A stretch of 5,988 bases of DNA from Nitrospira sp. GTDB taxonomy: Bacteria; Nitrospirota; Nitrospiria; Nitrospirales; Nitrospiraceae. The notes under the pieces were generated by a model. That model searched no databases and had not been told where the DNA came from. It worked only from the letters and a program-made list of their open reading frames with translations. The stretch covers positions 1-5,988 of the forward strand of contig JACOEF010000831.1 of the NCBI GenBank assembly GCA_024998705.1. Reading direction: 5' to 3'. Positions 1 through 5,988 of this stretch are shown here, piece by piece (position 1 is the first letter of the stretch; the number at the start of each line of letters is the position of its first letter). A program made the position numbers and the translations under genes.

Positions 1-4
1 CAAG

Positions 5-32
5 GAGACAGTTTGATGGGAGAATTTCTGGC
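5..32 (+). repeat. Left terminal inverted repeat of the IS
   Basis: This segment starts GAGACAG, contains TGGGAGAATTT and ends CTGGC. Its reverse complement matches 950-977 over about 28 bp, with a few mismatches and one compensating single-base shift (one extra base before TGGG, one T fewer in the T run). It lies just downstream of the orfB stop, where the end of an IS3 element is expected. The exact outermost base is uncertain because only four bases of flank are present. Confidence 0.7.
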
Positions 33-34
33 TT

Positions 35-660
35 TCACTTGGCCCGATCCATGGCGGGCGGGAGGCCTGCCAACGCGTCATGGGGCCGCTCTTCATTGTA
101 ACTCTGCAACCATTCGGCACTGATCTCTCGCACCTGCTCCAACGACTCGAACACATATGCATTGAGCACTTCGGTCCGATAGGTCCGGTTGTACCGCTTG
201 ATCAAGGCATTCTGATCCGGCTTGCCCGGCGGGATGTGCCACGAAGGTCCTGAAGCGTCGGCCGCCGTAGAGCGTACGCTCAGAAGTCCACGGCCCACAC
301 GACGTTCGGGAGCGGAATCACCGCCAACGGCTGTCGCCGTCGCTCCGGAAGCCGCTTCTTCGTCCGACGGGGGAGATTCAAGCGGAGCTGGCAGTACACC
401 CGCCACAGCCGCTTGTGATTCCACGGTTGTCCATCCAATCGGAGTCGTCTCCAGCACTTCCAGAAACCCCAGCGGCTCTTCGCCGCGACGAGCGTCGTCA
501 ACGCCGCAATCACCGGCGCATCCCGTCGCGCCCAATCCACGAGAGGCCGGTAGTACGTCGCCCGCCTCAGCCCGACAACTCGACAGGCCTGCTGAACCGG
601 AAGGCCACTCACCGTCAGCAGATGTGTGACGACCTCCCGCCGCTCAGCAGGCCTTAGAGC
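35..660 (-). pseudogene. IS3-family transposase OrfB, frameshifted and internally deleted
   Basis: This would be the catalytic half (DDE/RNase H-fold integrase domain) of the OrfAB transposase. The first part, 660-283, is open and starts with the HTH_21-like region (LRPAERREVVTHLL ... QQACRVVGLRRATYY), then reaches PNVVWAVDF, which carries the first catalytic Asp. A TGA follows at once (282-280). The family sequence resumes one frame over as YGGRRFRTF (269-243), consistent with loss of two bases around an original Phe-Met-Ser context. After RTF the family normally has about 60 residues including the second Asp (the DNGPEF region). They are absent, and homology resumes in a third frame at GKPDQNALIKRYNRTYR (from 226) through EWLQSYNEERPHDAL to the TGA at 37-35. 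The residue that should be the catalytic Glu in the NAFIERFN motif is Lys (NALIKRYN). With two frame breaks and two of three catalytic residues gone, this is a clear pseudogene. Confidence 0.88.
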
Positions 661-920
661 TTTTTTGCGATGACGTCCTTCAGGGCCGCATTCTCCAGCG
701 AGAGATCGGCATACATCCGCTTGAGACGGTTGTGTTCGTGTTCCAACTCCTTCAGTCGCTTCACGTCCGAGGCCTCGAGCCCGCCGTACTTGACTTTCCA
801 CTTGTAGTAGGTCGCGGAACTGATGCCGTGCTGCCGCCACAACTCATTGACCGGCCGCCCGGCATCGGCTTCTTTCAGGATCGACACGATTTGCGTGTCG
901 GTGAACTTCGACTGGCGCAT
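654..920 (-). CDS. IS3-family transposase OrfA (DNA-binding subunit)
   Basis: This 88-residue protein is intact and close to the usual OrfA length. Residues about 5-45 form the helix-turn-helix that binds the IS ends, with family signatures KFTDTQIVSILKEADAGRP and HGISSATYYKWKVKYGG. Residues about 54-84 are a heptad-like Leu-rich coiled coil (RLKELEHEHNRLKRMYADLS region), used in this family for OrfA/OrfAB multimerisation. The start is well supported: an AGGAGG Shine-Dalgarno lies at 926-931, five bases upstream of the ATG. The last codons run over an A6G slippery heptamer, so translation would either stop at the TAA to give OrfA or slip by -1 into orfB. OrfA alone usually acts as a regulator of transposition. 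It may still be made here, although its OrfB partner is destroyed. Confidence 0.9.
   Translation of the reverse strand: MRQSKFTDTQIVSILKEADAGRPVNELWRQHGISSATYYKWKVKYGGLEASDVKRLKELEHEHNRLKRMYADLSLENAALKDVIAKKL
660..666 (-). other. Programmed -1 frameshift site (A6G)
   Basis: On the minus strand the bases AAAAAAG sit in the orfA frame as A-AAA-AAG, one codon (CTC) before the orfA TAA. Slipping back one base changes AAA AAG into AAA AAA and continues as GCT CTA AGG in the orfB frame, which stays open into recognisable OrfB sequence. This is the known mechanism by which IS3-family elements make the OrfAB fusion transposase. The frames and position are read directly from the sequence; slippage itself is inferred from the family. 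Confidence 0.8.
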
Positions 921-925
921 GGGAA

Positions 926-931
926 CCTCCT
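926..931 (-). promoter_or_regulatory. Shine-Dalgarno of orfA
   Basis: This reads AGGAGG on the minus strand, five bases before the ATG at 920-918. It is a full consensus site at good spacing and settles the orfA start. Confidence 0.75.
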
Positions 932-949
932 GGCTAGGATGACGATTGT

Positions 950-977
950 GCCAGAAAATTCTCCCAATGGCTGTCTC
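950..977 (-). repeat. Right terminal inverted repeat of the IS
   Basis: Read on the minus strand this begins GAGACAG and continues through TGGGAGAATTTT to CTGGC, pairing with 5-32. It lies about 30 bp upstream of the orfA start codon. The orfA promoter would be expected in or beside this end, but I cannot point to clear -35 and -10 boxes. Confidence 0.7.
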
Positions 978-1191
978 GATCTAGGGGGAGCTTACGTGTT
1001 GGCTTGCGCTGTCCGAGGGCTACACACTGTAAGCCGAATGGACAAAGAAGGAGATGATCAATTTAGAGAAGAGCTGGCCTATGCTGAGATAATCTGCAGG
1101 TAAGAACAAAAGTCCGCCACCCACATCACTCTTGAATGGTTTATGGTTTGGAATTCTGCAATTCCGTGCATCATTCGGTCTCAATCTGAAG
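978..1191. other. Short gene-free gap between IS and regulator remnant
   Basis: I see no convincing gene here. A 21-codon plus-strand stretch at 1038-1103 reads as an acidic peptide (MDKEGDDQFREEL...), but it has no ribosome binding site in a usable position and no family I recognise. A perfect 6-bp stem with a 4-base loop (GGAATT-CTGC-AATTCC) lies at 1150-1165. It has no following T run, so I do not call it a terminator. Confidence 0.5.
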
Positions 1192-1374
1192 TTAGGCAGC
1201 ATTTCCAATGAGGGGCACAGCTGCCATTCTGTTCTCTACTCCCCATTTTAGACTGACGTGCTCAAGATGCTTTCGCACCGTCCGCCGACCTATGCCGTAA
1301 TGCCCTGCGTTGAGGGCGCTGTCTAGCATTGAATCTGTACCTGTCAGCGCGGCTAGATTCTGAACAGGCCGCAT
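1192..1374 (-). pseudogene. Remnant of a LuxR-type transcriptional regulator, DNA-binding end
   Basis: This 60-codon frame ends with a sequence typical of the C-terminus of LuxR/FixJ-type helix-turn-helix domains: IGRRTVRKHLEHV, then LKWGVENRMAAV (compare the usual ISPRTVRKHLEHIY.KLGVENRTAAV). The recognition helix (RRTVRKHLEHV) and the following dimerisation helix are well kept. The upstream part (LTGTDSMLDSALNAGHYG) looks like the start of the domain (LTPRE.EVL...) with about six residues missing where the scaffold helix with its Ile/Ala pattern should be. No receiver or ligand-binding domain is found upstream: the frame is closed by TAG at 1383-1381 and the overlapping frame is not recognisable. 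No Shine-Dalgarno precedes the ATG. The best reading is a degraded 3' fragment of a regulator gene. A functional 60-residue DNA-binding protein is possible but unlikely. Confidence 0.6.
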
Positions 1375-1510
1375 ATCGTTCTAAAGTCATGGTGTTCATT
1401 CCTTCAATGCTATCGACAGTTTCGACTTCCATGTCGTCCGACTGAATTCTGGACTGATTAGAAAGTGCCTTAGCACAGTGCACTATCCTTCGAATTTAGT
1501 CTTATGCTAA

Positions 1511-1522
1511 GCATTATAATGC
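1511..1522. repeat. Perfect 12-bp palindrome, possible operator
   Basis: GCATTATAATGC is its own reverse complement. It shares its first GCAT with an overlapping inverted pair, ATGC-TAA-GCAT (1504-1514), so ATGC/GCAT alternates three times within 19 bases. It lies 24 bases upstream of the promoter-like TTGACA at 1547, which would suit a regulator site. The palindrome also contains a TATAAT hexamer (1515-1520), but no good -35 precedes it. Short palindromes are common in AT-rich DNA, so an operator role is a guess. Confidence 0.3.
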
Positions 1523-1546
1523 AAGTATTTAGGTGTAGAGTTGGCG

Positions 1547-1575
1547 TTGACAAAGTAGTGGACGCTTACTATTAT
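1547..1575 (+). promoter_or_regulatory. Sigma70-type promoter-like sequence
   Basis: TTGACA at 1547-1552 and TATTAT at 1570-1575 are separated by 17 bases, giving a perfect -35, a five-of-six -10 and ideal spacing. Transcription would start near 1582 and run toward the RHS gene, whose start codon is about 670 bases away. It could drive a long untranslated leader, a small RNA, or nothing. It is the strongest promoter match I found by eye in the gap, but AT-rich spacer DNA yields such matches by chance. Confidence 0.4.
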
Positions 1576-2179
1576 CCCCCCAAATATCAATTCGTACTTG
1601 CCTGGATAAACAGGTGAGACTAGGAGCTTAGTCAATCTCGCGCATATCTTCTGCATCGCCATTTGTCTGCCTCTGTCGTCTTCATTTGTGGTGCCTCCTG
1701 ATGGCCTCATGCTTCCCGTAACCTTTTGGTCAGACGTTGCCAACGCGAAATTGCAGCAAGTCACATGTTCCAATAATGTAAACGAATGCTGAGTTATAGA
1801 TTTCAATATCATGCGAAGAATAGGTACAGTTCTTAAGTTGTCAGGTAAATACTTAGAGTCGCCTAAGGATCAGAGAGGCGCCCCTACAGTGTCTAGTGAA
1901 GCAAGGGAATGGATCGCCGCTCAAGGTTTCAAAACCTAGGCGAAAGAATGGGAGGTCTCCATTTTGTGAGGCCCTCCTGTAGTTGTCAGACTGCGTATGT
2001 ATCAAGGACATAAAGATCGATTGGGAAGGTGATTGAAACGTCCCTAGGAGGGATTGCATAAGAATAAATGGTTGCATTCTTCTGTGGCATCTTGTTGTCA
2101 ATGGACAATTGAATTTGCGTAGAGCACCGTATCCAACCGTCACAATCTGTTTCCCTCAGGAGCACTCTAGTCACCGCTG

Positions 2180-2189
2180 TCGAATTCGA
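2180..2189. repeat. Perfect 10-bp palindrome upstream of the RHS start
   Basis: TCGAATTCGA is self-complementary and ends 63 bases before the chosen start codon, in the zone where a promoter or operator would be expected. A weak TACAAA -10-like box lies at 2210-2215. I cannot tell whether either is used. Confidence 0.25.
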
Positions 2190-2240
2190 AAATGAGCCAA
2201 ACTACGGGATACAAATATGCGAGCTGTCGTTGCTTCCCCG

Positions 2241-2246
2241 AGGAGG
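2241..2246 (+). promoter_or_regulatory. Shine-Dalgarno that sets the RHS gene start
   Basis: AGGAGG lies six bases before the ATG at 2253-2255, within a longer purine run (2240-2250). The upstream in-frame ATG at 2217 has no comparable site and would add 12 residues (MRAVVASPRRRD) ahead of the signal peptide. The site therefore favours 2253 as the true start. Confidence 0.8.
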
Positions 2247-2252
2247 AGAGAT

Positions 2253-3839
2253 ATGAACACGTTCACGATTGATGGAGCGTGGCGAACGTATGTATGTCTT
2301 TTCCTGACGTGTGGCCTAATTATGTTGCCCAGCATGGCAGCGGCGACGGGCGATGTGTTTGACCAGTTCTATCGATATATCGAAGTCAAAAATAGGGTTT
2401 TCGAGCCGCATCTTCCCGGCGAAACTGTCGACCACTTCACCGGAAACCTCAAAATAGTTCAAGAGGATCTGTCCTTTCCTGGCCACGCCGGTCTTGATCT
2501 GAAGATCATTCGCACCTATTCGAGCAAGATTTGGGGGCGCACGGACCTTTTGGATATGGAGCCGCTTCTGGCTGACAAGGAATCTACTTCCGTTGGATTT
2601 GGCTGGTCTATGCATATGGGACGAGTGCGTAATCCCTACGCTTCTGGTCAGACCAGCTCGTTGGGCGGAGGATTCTACCCGGTATATGAAGCGCCCGATG
2701 GGACCGCACGAGTCTTTTATCCGGCAGGAACCACCGATGAGTTCATCTCGCGGGATTTTTGGAAGTATTCTCGCAATTGTAATACTGCTACGGGACCCGG
2801 CGTGTGCATACGAACGACTTCGGGGATAAAGCTCGAGTTCGCTACTACATCCGGGTACTTCATTGGGACGACCTTCATTATGCAGCTCACTGCGATGGTA
2901 GATGCTTATGGCAACCGGATATCAGTTATGTATCAGAATACGGGCCTCAAACTTCTATATCAAATTACCGATAGTTATGGTCGAACTGTGACCTTTAATT
3001 ATCAGCCGTGTGCCAATGGCAACTGTTTAGAGTCCATCGTGGCAGCCGGAGTGAGCGGTACCTCCAGAAAAGTTACGTATTCCTATACAACCTATACGGG
3101 GGCACAAACGTCAGGTGGAGGACGGCAAGGACTTCCCGCACCAGGGCGTGCTTTCCTCACCGGAGTTCTACCCGCAACGGGTCCGGGTTACTCCTATACC
3201 TATGGGTACGCAGATCCAGTTAAAAAAAATCAATATGCGTTGAAGTCCATAGGTTACCCGTTTGGCGGTTCAACGACCTATCTCTATGATGAACGTACGT
3301 TCTATACAGGCTGTGAGAATGTTCCTATGGCTGTTGTAAGGTCACGCTCCACGGCAGGTCGGGACCTCCCCCCGGCTACATGGACTTATGACTATGATTC
3401 ATCTTCGAACAGTGAATTTCAAATGACGACGGTCACACGACCAGATACGCTGCCTAACTCGACCACCCTCGCGACAGATGTGTATACGTTTTATAGTTTT
3501 GGTTACCCTGCCAAGCGGTTACAAACTGGCAATACGTGGATCGTGGGCCTCCAGTATTCCGTGACGCGAGGCAGCGGTGCCGAAACCGAAATTAGGGAAT
3601 GGGATCGCGGGAGCACGGTTACGCAGGCAAACTACAGTGCCCCATCTTATGGCTCGCAGTGTGCCAATTGGGCCTATGATAACACCATTCAATCACCTGT
3701 CTTGAAGAAGCGTACTCTGAAACGGCGGGATTCGGGCGAGGAGTCTCGGTACGAAATCACGTTTGCTAACCATGACAGGTATGGACAGGCTCAGACGATT
3801 ACCGAAACAGGGGAGGCTGAATCTAAGCGTCGCATATGA
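2253..3839 (+). CDS. Secreted RHS/YD-repeat protein, N-terminal part up to an in-frame stop
   Basis: This 528-residue frame is the first part of a large RHS (rearrangement hotspot) protein. Residues 1-31 look like a Sec signal peptide: Arg11, a hydrophobic core (YVCLFLTCGLIML), then PSMAAA before TGD, with likely cleavage after Ala31. The lipobox fit at Cys20 is poor. Residues about 59-95 (FTGNLKIVQEDLSFPGHAGLDLKI region, then RTYSSKIWG) are the conserved entry module found before the YD repeats in many RHS proteins, followed by GFGWSMHMGR. Tyr-rich beta-strand repeats follow (YGNRISVMY, YGRTVTFNY, YSYTYGYADP, TYLYDERTFY, WTYDYDSSS). Paired cysteines recur (RNCN...GVC, QPCANGNC), which suits folding outside the cytoplasm. 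There is no PAAR or other type VI adaptor at the N-terminus, so Sec export seems more likely than type VI delivery. The frame ends at TGA (3837-3839) although family sequence continues directly after it, so the stop is probably a nonsense mutation. A truncated product would lack the sealed shell and any toxin tip. Confidence 0.85.
   Translation: MNTFTIDGAWRTYVCLFLTCGLIMLPSMAAATGDVFDQFYRYIEVKNRVFEPHLPGETVDHFTGNLKIVQEDLSFPGHAGLDLKIIRTYSSKIWGRTDLLDMEPLLADKESTSVGFGWSMHMGRVRNPYASGQTSSLGGGFYPVYEAPDGTARVFYPAGTTDEFISRDFWKYSRNCNTATGPGVCIRTTSGIKLEFATTSGYFIGTTFIMQLTAMVDAYGNRISVMYQNTGLKLLYQITDSYGRTVTFNYQPCANGNCLESIVAAGVSGTSRKVTYSYTTYTGAQTSGGGRQGLPAPGRAFLTGVLPATGPGYSYTYGYADPVKKNQYALKSIGYPFGGSTTYLYDERTFYTGCENVPMAVVRSRSTAGRDLPPATWTYDYDSSSNSEFQMTTVTRPDTLPNSTTLATDVYTFYSFGYPAKRLQTGNTWIVGLQYSVTRGSGAETEIREWDRGSTVTQANYSAPSYGSQCANWAYDNTIQSPVLKKRTLKRRDSGEESRYEITFANHDRYGQAQTITETGEAESKRRI
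3837..3839 (+). other. Premature in-frame TGA inside the RHS gene
   Basis: The codons around the stop read CGC ATA TGA ACA ACG ACA TAT ACC TAT, that is R-I-stop-T-T-T-Y-T-Y, followed by DYDD. The YD-type sequence resumes immediately in the same frame with no missing or added bases, so the defect is a single codon. A CGA (Arg) to TGA change would explain it, giving a normal RIRTTTYTYDYD junction. A one-base assembly error is also possible. Confidence 0.85.
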
Positions 3840-5988
3840 ACAACGACATATACCTATGACTATGACGATGCATCGTATCAAGTAATCGGGCGAATCAGTT
3901 CTGAGAGTGTGCGCCAAGGGAGTGGTACTAGTCTGTGTCAACAAACAACTACTGATTGCTATCTGAATAAACGCACGTTTAATGGAACTAAACGTCAACT
4001 AGACGCTGAAACTCTGAAGGGGTTGAAGACGACTTTCACTCACCACGCCGAGGGCGATCTTCACACGGTGAAGTACGCCCAAGGGCATACTATGACGATC
4101 ACCGGATACCTGCAGGGTCAGGGCATCCCCACGAACATTGATTTCAACGGAGCCTTCTCAATCGTGCGGACAGCTTATTGGGATGGCGCGATGAAAAGTG
4201 AATCTAATGGCCGGGGTGACATCACAACCTATACTTATGATGACGCCGGCAGGCTGAAGACCATTGAGCCCCCCGGTATTTATGACGCATCAACTTACGA
4301 TTATTTACCATCCGGCGCGTCGTTCTCGATCACGCGGGGCACTGGTTCGACCGCGTACAAGCAGATCACCGTTCTTGATGGACTGGGTCGAGTGATTGAA
4401 GAGTATGATTCTCTTGGGGACAAACAGACGCGGGAATACGATACCCTGGGGCGGGTCATCTTTGCGTCGTACCCATTCGCCACGGGGGACCCGGAAGCCG
4501 GAGAGAGGGTTCAGTATGATGCTCTTGGACGGCCGACCACTACTCAGGGGCGTTTTCTTGCGTCGACGCACCGTCCATTAACAGGCTCTTGTGCCGAGCC
4601 CGGAAAATGTAAAACCACAATCACGTATCAAGGTGAGCACTGTCGGACGCAGATTATAGAAAGAGGAACAGGGGACTCACCCGCGACGCGGATGTGCCAT
4701 GAATCGTACGGCGATATGTCGGAAGAGCGTCTTGTTACGGTAACGGATGCAAATGGCAAAGTCTGGACATATCAATATGACGTCGTGGGGAACGTCACGA
4801 ACTTTATTGCACCACAAAAGGCGGGAAACCGGTCCTTTACCTTTACGCCGGGCACGTTTTTCCCTAAGACAGAGACATCGGGCCCGCGTGGGACAAGGAC
4901 CATCCTGAACTACAATGCCATTGGCCAACCCGAGACTTCCGTCGAAGCGCGGCAGAAAACTGTAGCAAGTACAACAACCTACGAATATGCTGATCCACTG
5001 TCTAGACCAACTCTTGTACGCTATGGCTCTGGGAGCCCTGACGACGTAACTCGAACCTACGACCGAGACGTGCTGTGGACAGTTTCAAGAAAAGCGGGCG
5101 GCACGTACACCTATTCATATGACGAACTGAACAGGCCCAAAACACAGACTTGGGTATCCGCCGAAAGGGGGACTTACTCTACAGCATACAAGTTCGATCA
5201 TACTGGCTGCCTAGAAGGAATGACCTATCCCACTGGCACAACCTTGAGCATGACATGCGATTCCAAAGGCAGACCAACCAGTGTTAAAAAAGTTGAGCCA
5301 TCAGGTACTCAAGTAACAATTGCAGAAGGCATTGGCTACCACCCCTCTGGTCGCGTGAAGTCTATGAAATACGGTAATGGGAAATTGGTGACGACGACAT
5401 TTGAGTATGGACGGGTGAAGTCCATAGCCACCTCAGGAATTCTTGATCTTACCTACACCTATGATGGGGCCAATAATGTTAAGAGCATCACAGATCAGCT
5501 GGTCCCGGCTAACACGGTTTCCAACATCGTATACGATAATCTCGACCGATTGGAGGATGTGTCTATGTCAAACGGGAAAATAACATATCACTATGACCCA
5601 CTCGGCAATAGAACAGAGAAGATATTGCCCGGCCCAGGTAACTCGACGATATATGTCTATGACCCAGAGACCAACCGCCTGACAGCATCTCAAGGACCGA
5701 ATGCACCGGCTCTAATCTCACTGAAGTGGAACCATGCTGGTCAAATGGAATCAAGTTCCGATGGCGCCGTCTACGGGTATGATGGATTGGGTCGTCGGAT
5801 TGCCAAACTGATCCCGTCAGCCGGCACAGACATCCTCTATCACTACGATATGCATGGCCGGTTGCTGGCCGAGACCTCGAATGGTGCGAGGATCCGCGAA
5901 TACTATTATGTCGGCGAGCAACTGGTCGCCGTCGACGGCTGTCTTGGGGCGGTGACGGCCTCCTGCAATGAGCTCGAGTGGTACCACA
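3840..5988 (+). CDS. RHS/YD-repeat protein, core continuation (partial, runs off the right edge)
   Basis: This is the same frame as the upstream RHS gene, open for 716 codons with no stop. Numbered from the Met at 2253, it covers residues 530-1245. YD repeats are frequent: TYTYDDAGRLKTI (about 657-669), EYDTLGRV (about 728), QYDALGRP (about 754), YSYDELNRP (about 956), YHYDPLGNRTEK (about 1111), YVYDPETNRLTAS (about 1133), YGYDGLGRRIAK (about 1174) and YHYDMHGRLLAET (about 1195). It then reaches REYYYVGEQLVAVDG and ends at ELEWYH, just where RHS cores normally continue with TD.LGS and later the DPxGL-type cleavage region and variable tip. These repeats build the spiral beta shell around the C-terminal domain. 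If read on its own, it could initiate at ATG 4092, which has a weak AAGGG (4081-4085) seven bases upstream; there is no strong restart site. I therefore see it as the rest of one gene split by the TGA. Cys pairs continue (SLCQQTTTDC, GSCAEPGKC). GC rises after about 5760. Confidence 0.85.

Larger units (their letters stand above)
5..977 (-). mobile_element. Decayed IS3-family insertion sequence
   Basis: The element carries two overlapping minus-strand transposase frames, orfA and a broken orfB, between imperfect terminal inverted repeats. Its outer ends share GAGACAG (left) and CTGTCTC (right). The organisation of orfA, an A6G slippery site and orfB in the -1 frame is the standard IS3-family plan. 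The orfA sequence (a GISSATYYKWKVKYGG-type helix-turn-helix followed by a leucine-rich coiled coil) resembles the IS407/IS51 branch, but the subgroup is not certain. At about 973 bp it is some 200 bp shorter than usual for the family, which matches the segment missing from orfB. No target-site duplication is visible: the four bases before the left end (CAAG) do not match those after the right end (GATC). The duplication may have decayed, the ends may be misplaced by a base or two, or the flanks may have recombined. It could move only if a related transposase acted in trans. Confidence 0.85.
1375..2239. other. AT-rich gene-poor region upstream of the RHS gene
   Basis: About 865 bp hold no open frame that I can support as a gene. 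The frames present on the minus strand (1507-1812, 1853-2143 and 1986-2174) give low-complexity or unpatterned translations with no domain motifs and no ribosome binding sites. GC is clearly lower than in the IS (33% over 1801-1860 and 38% over 1741-1800, counted by eye). It contains a promoter-like pair at 1547-1575, a 12-bp palindrome at 1511-1522 and a 10-bp palindrome at 2180-2189. I see no tRNA, no CRISPR-type repeats and no obvious terminator. Confidence 0.6.

Noticed and set aside
222..629. Plus-strand open frame of 135 codons inside the IS
   Set aside because: It lies opposite the orfB pseudogene, is Pro/Ser/Arg-rich low-complexity sequence typical of an antisense frame in GC-rich DNA, and has no ribosome binding site or family motif.
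1038..1103. Possible 21-residue acidic peptide on the plus strand
   Set aside because: It is too short to judge, has no properly placed Shine-Dalgarno and no recognised motif.
1150..1165. GGAATT-CTGC-AATTCC stem-loop as a terminator
   Set aside because: The stem is only 6 bp, half A/T, and no T run follows on either strand.
2041..2053. TCCCT-AGG-AGGGA small inverted repeat
   Set aside because: A 5-bp stem with a 3-base loop is likely by chance and nothing near it suggests a role.
1507..2174. Three minus-strand open frames (1507-1812, 1853-2143, 1986-2174)
   Set aside because: Their translations show no domain pattern, two overlap each other in different frames, and none has a convincing ribosome binding site.
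2217..2252. Upstream ATG at 2217 as the RHS start
   Set aside because: It has no Shine-Dalgarno and would put an Arg-rich 12-residue extension before the signal peptide. The ATG at 2253 has AGGAGG at six-base spacing.
3837..3839. TGA as a selenocysteine or reassigned codon
   Set aside because: Nothing in the YD-repeat context calls for selenocysteine, I saw no clear SECIS-like hairpin after it, and TGG encodes Trp throughout. A CGA to TGA mutation is simpler.
4301..4928. Short open frames opposite and across the RHS core
   Set aside because: They overlap a continuous YD-repeat coding frame and have no independent support.

Overview
The window suggests a Gram-negative bacterium with a moderately GC-rich genome. 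The evidence is an IS3-family element of about 60% GC, a Sec signal peptide on a very large exported protein, and RHS/YD-repeat architecture. Pseudomonadota or Nitrospirota would fit, but nothing here fixes the taxon. There are no rRNA or tRNA genes, no CRISPR array and no housekeeping genes. It reads as an accessory region: a decayed transposon, a gene-poor AT-rich spacer with a regulator fossil, and most of one giant RHS gene.

Layout. Positions 5-977 hold an IS3-family insertion sequence on the minus strand, bounded by imperfect inverted repeats of about 28 bp. orfA is intact, with its Shine-Dalgarno and the A6G slippery site that would fuse it to orfB. orfB is dead: a frameshift follows the first catalytic Asp, roughly 60 codons carrying the second Asp are missing, and the position of the catalytic Glu is Lys. 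Positions 978-2239 contain no intact gene. A minus-strand remnant of a LuxR-type DNA-binding domain lies at 1192-1374. Further along are a consensus-like sigma70 promoter (1547-1575) and two small perfect palindromes.

From 2253 to the right edge runs one long plus-strand RHS repeat gene with a strong ribosome binding site and a signal peptide. A single in-frame TGA at 3837-3839 splits it. Beyond that stop the same frame stays open for 716 codons to the window end, with continuous YD repeats. The split is therefore one nonsense codon (most simply CGA to TGA), a sequencing error, or readthrough, and not two unrelated genes. The window ends inside the conserved end of the RHS core, before the usual cleavage motif and the variable C-terminal tip. 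Any toxin and immunity gene would lie to the right, outside this window.

How the parts relate. The RHS protein would be exported through Sec, and its YD repeats would form the shell that encloses a C-terminal effector. GC content rises from about 47-48% to about 59% near position 5760, inside the RHS frame. This suggests that the conserved 3' core end has a different history from the rest of the gene, as expected if RHS loci exchange segments by recombination. The dead IS and regulator fossil upstream fit a locus that accumulates rearrangements. I see no functional link between the IS and the RHS gene.
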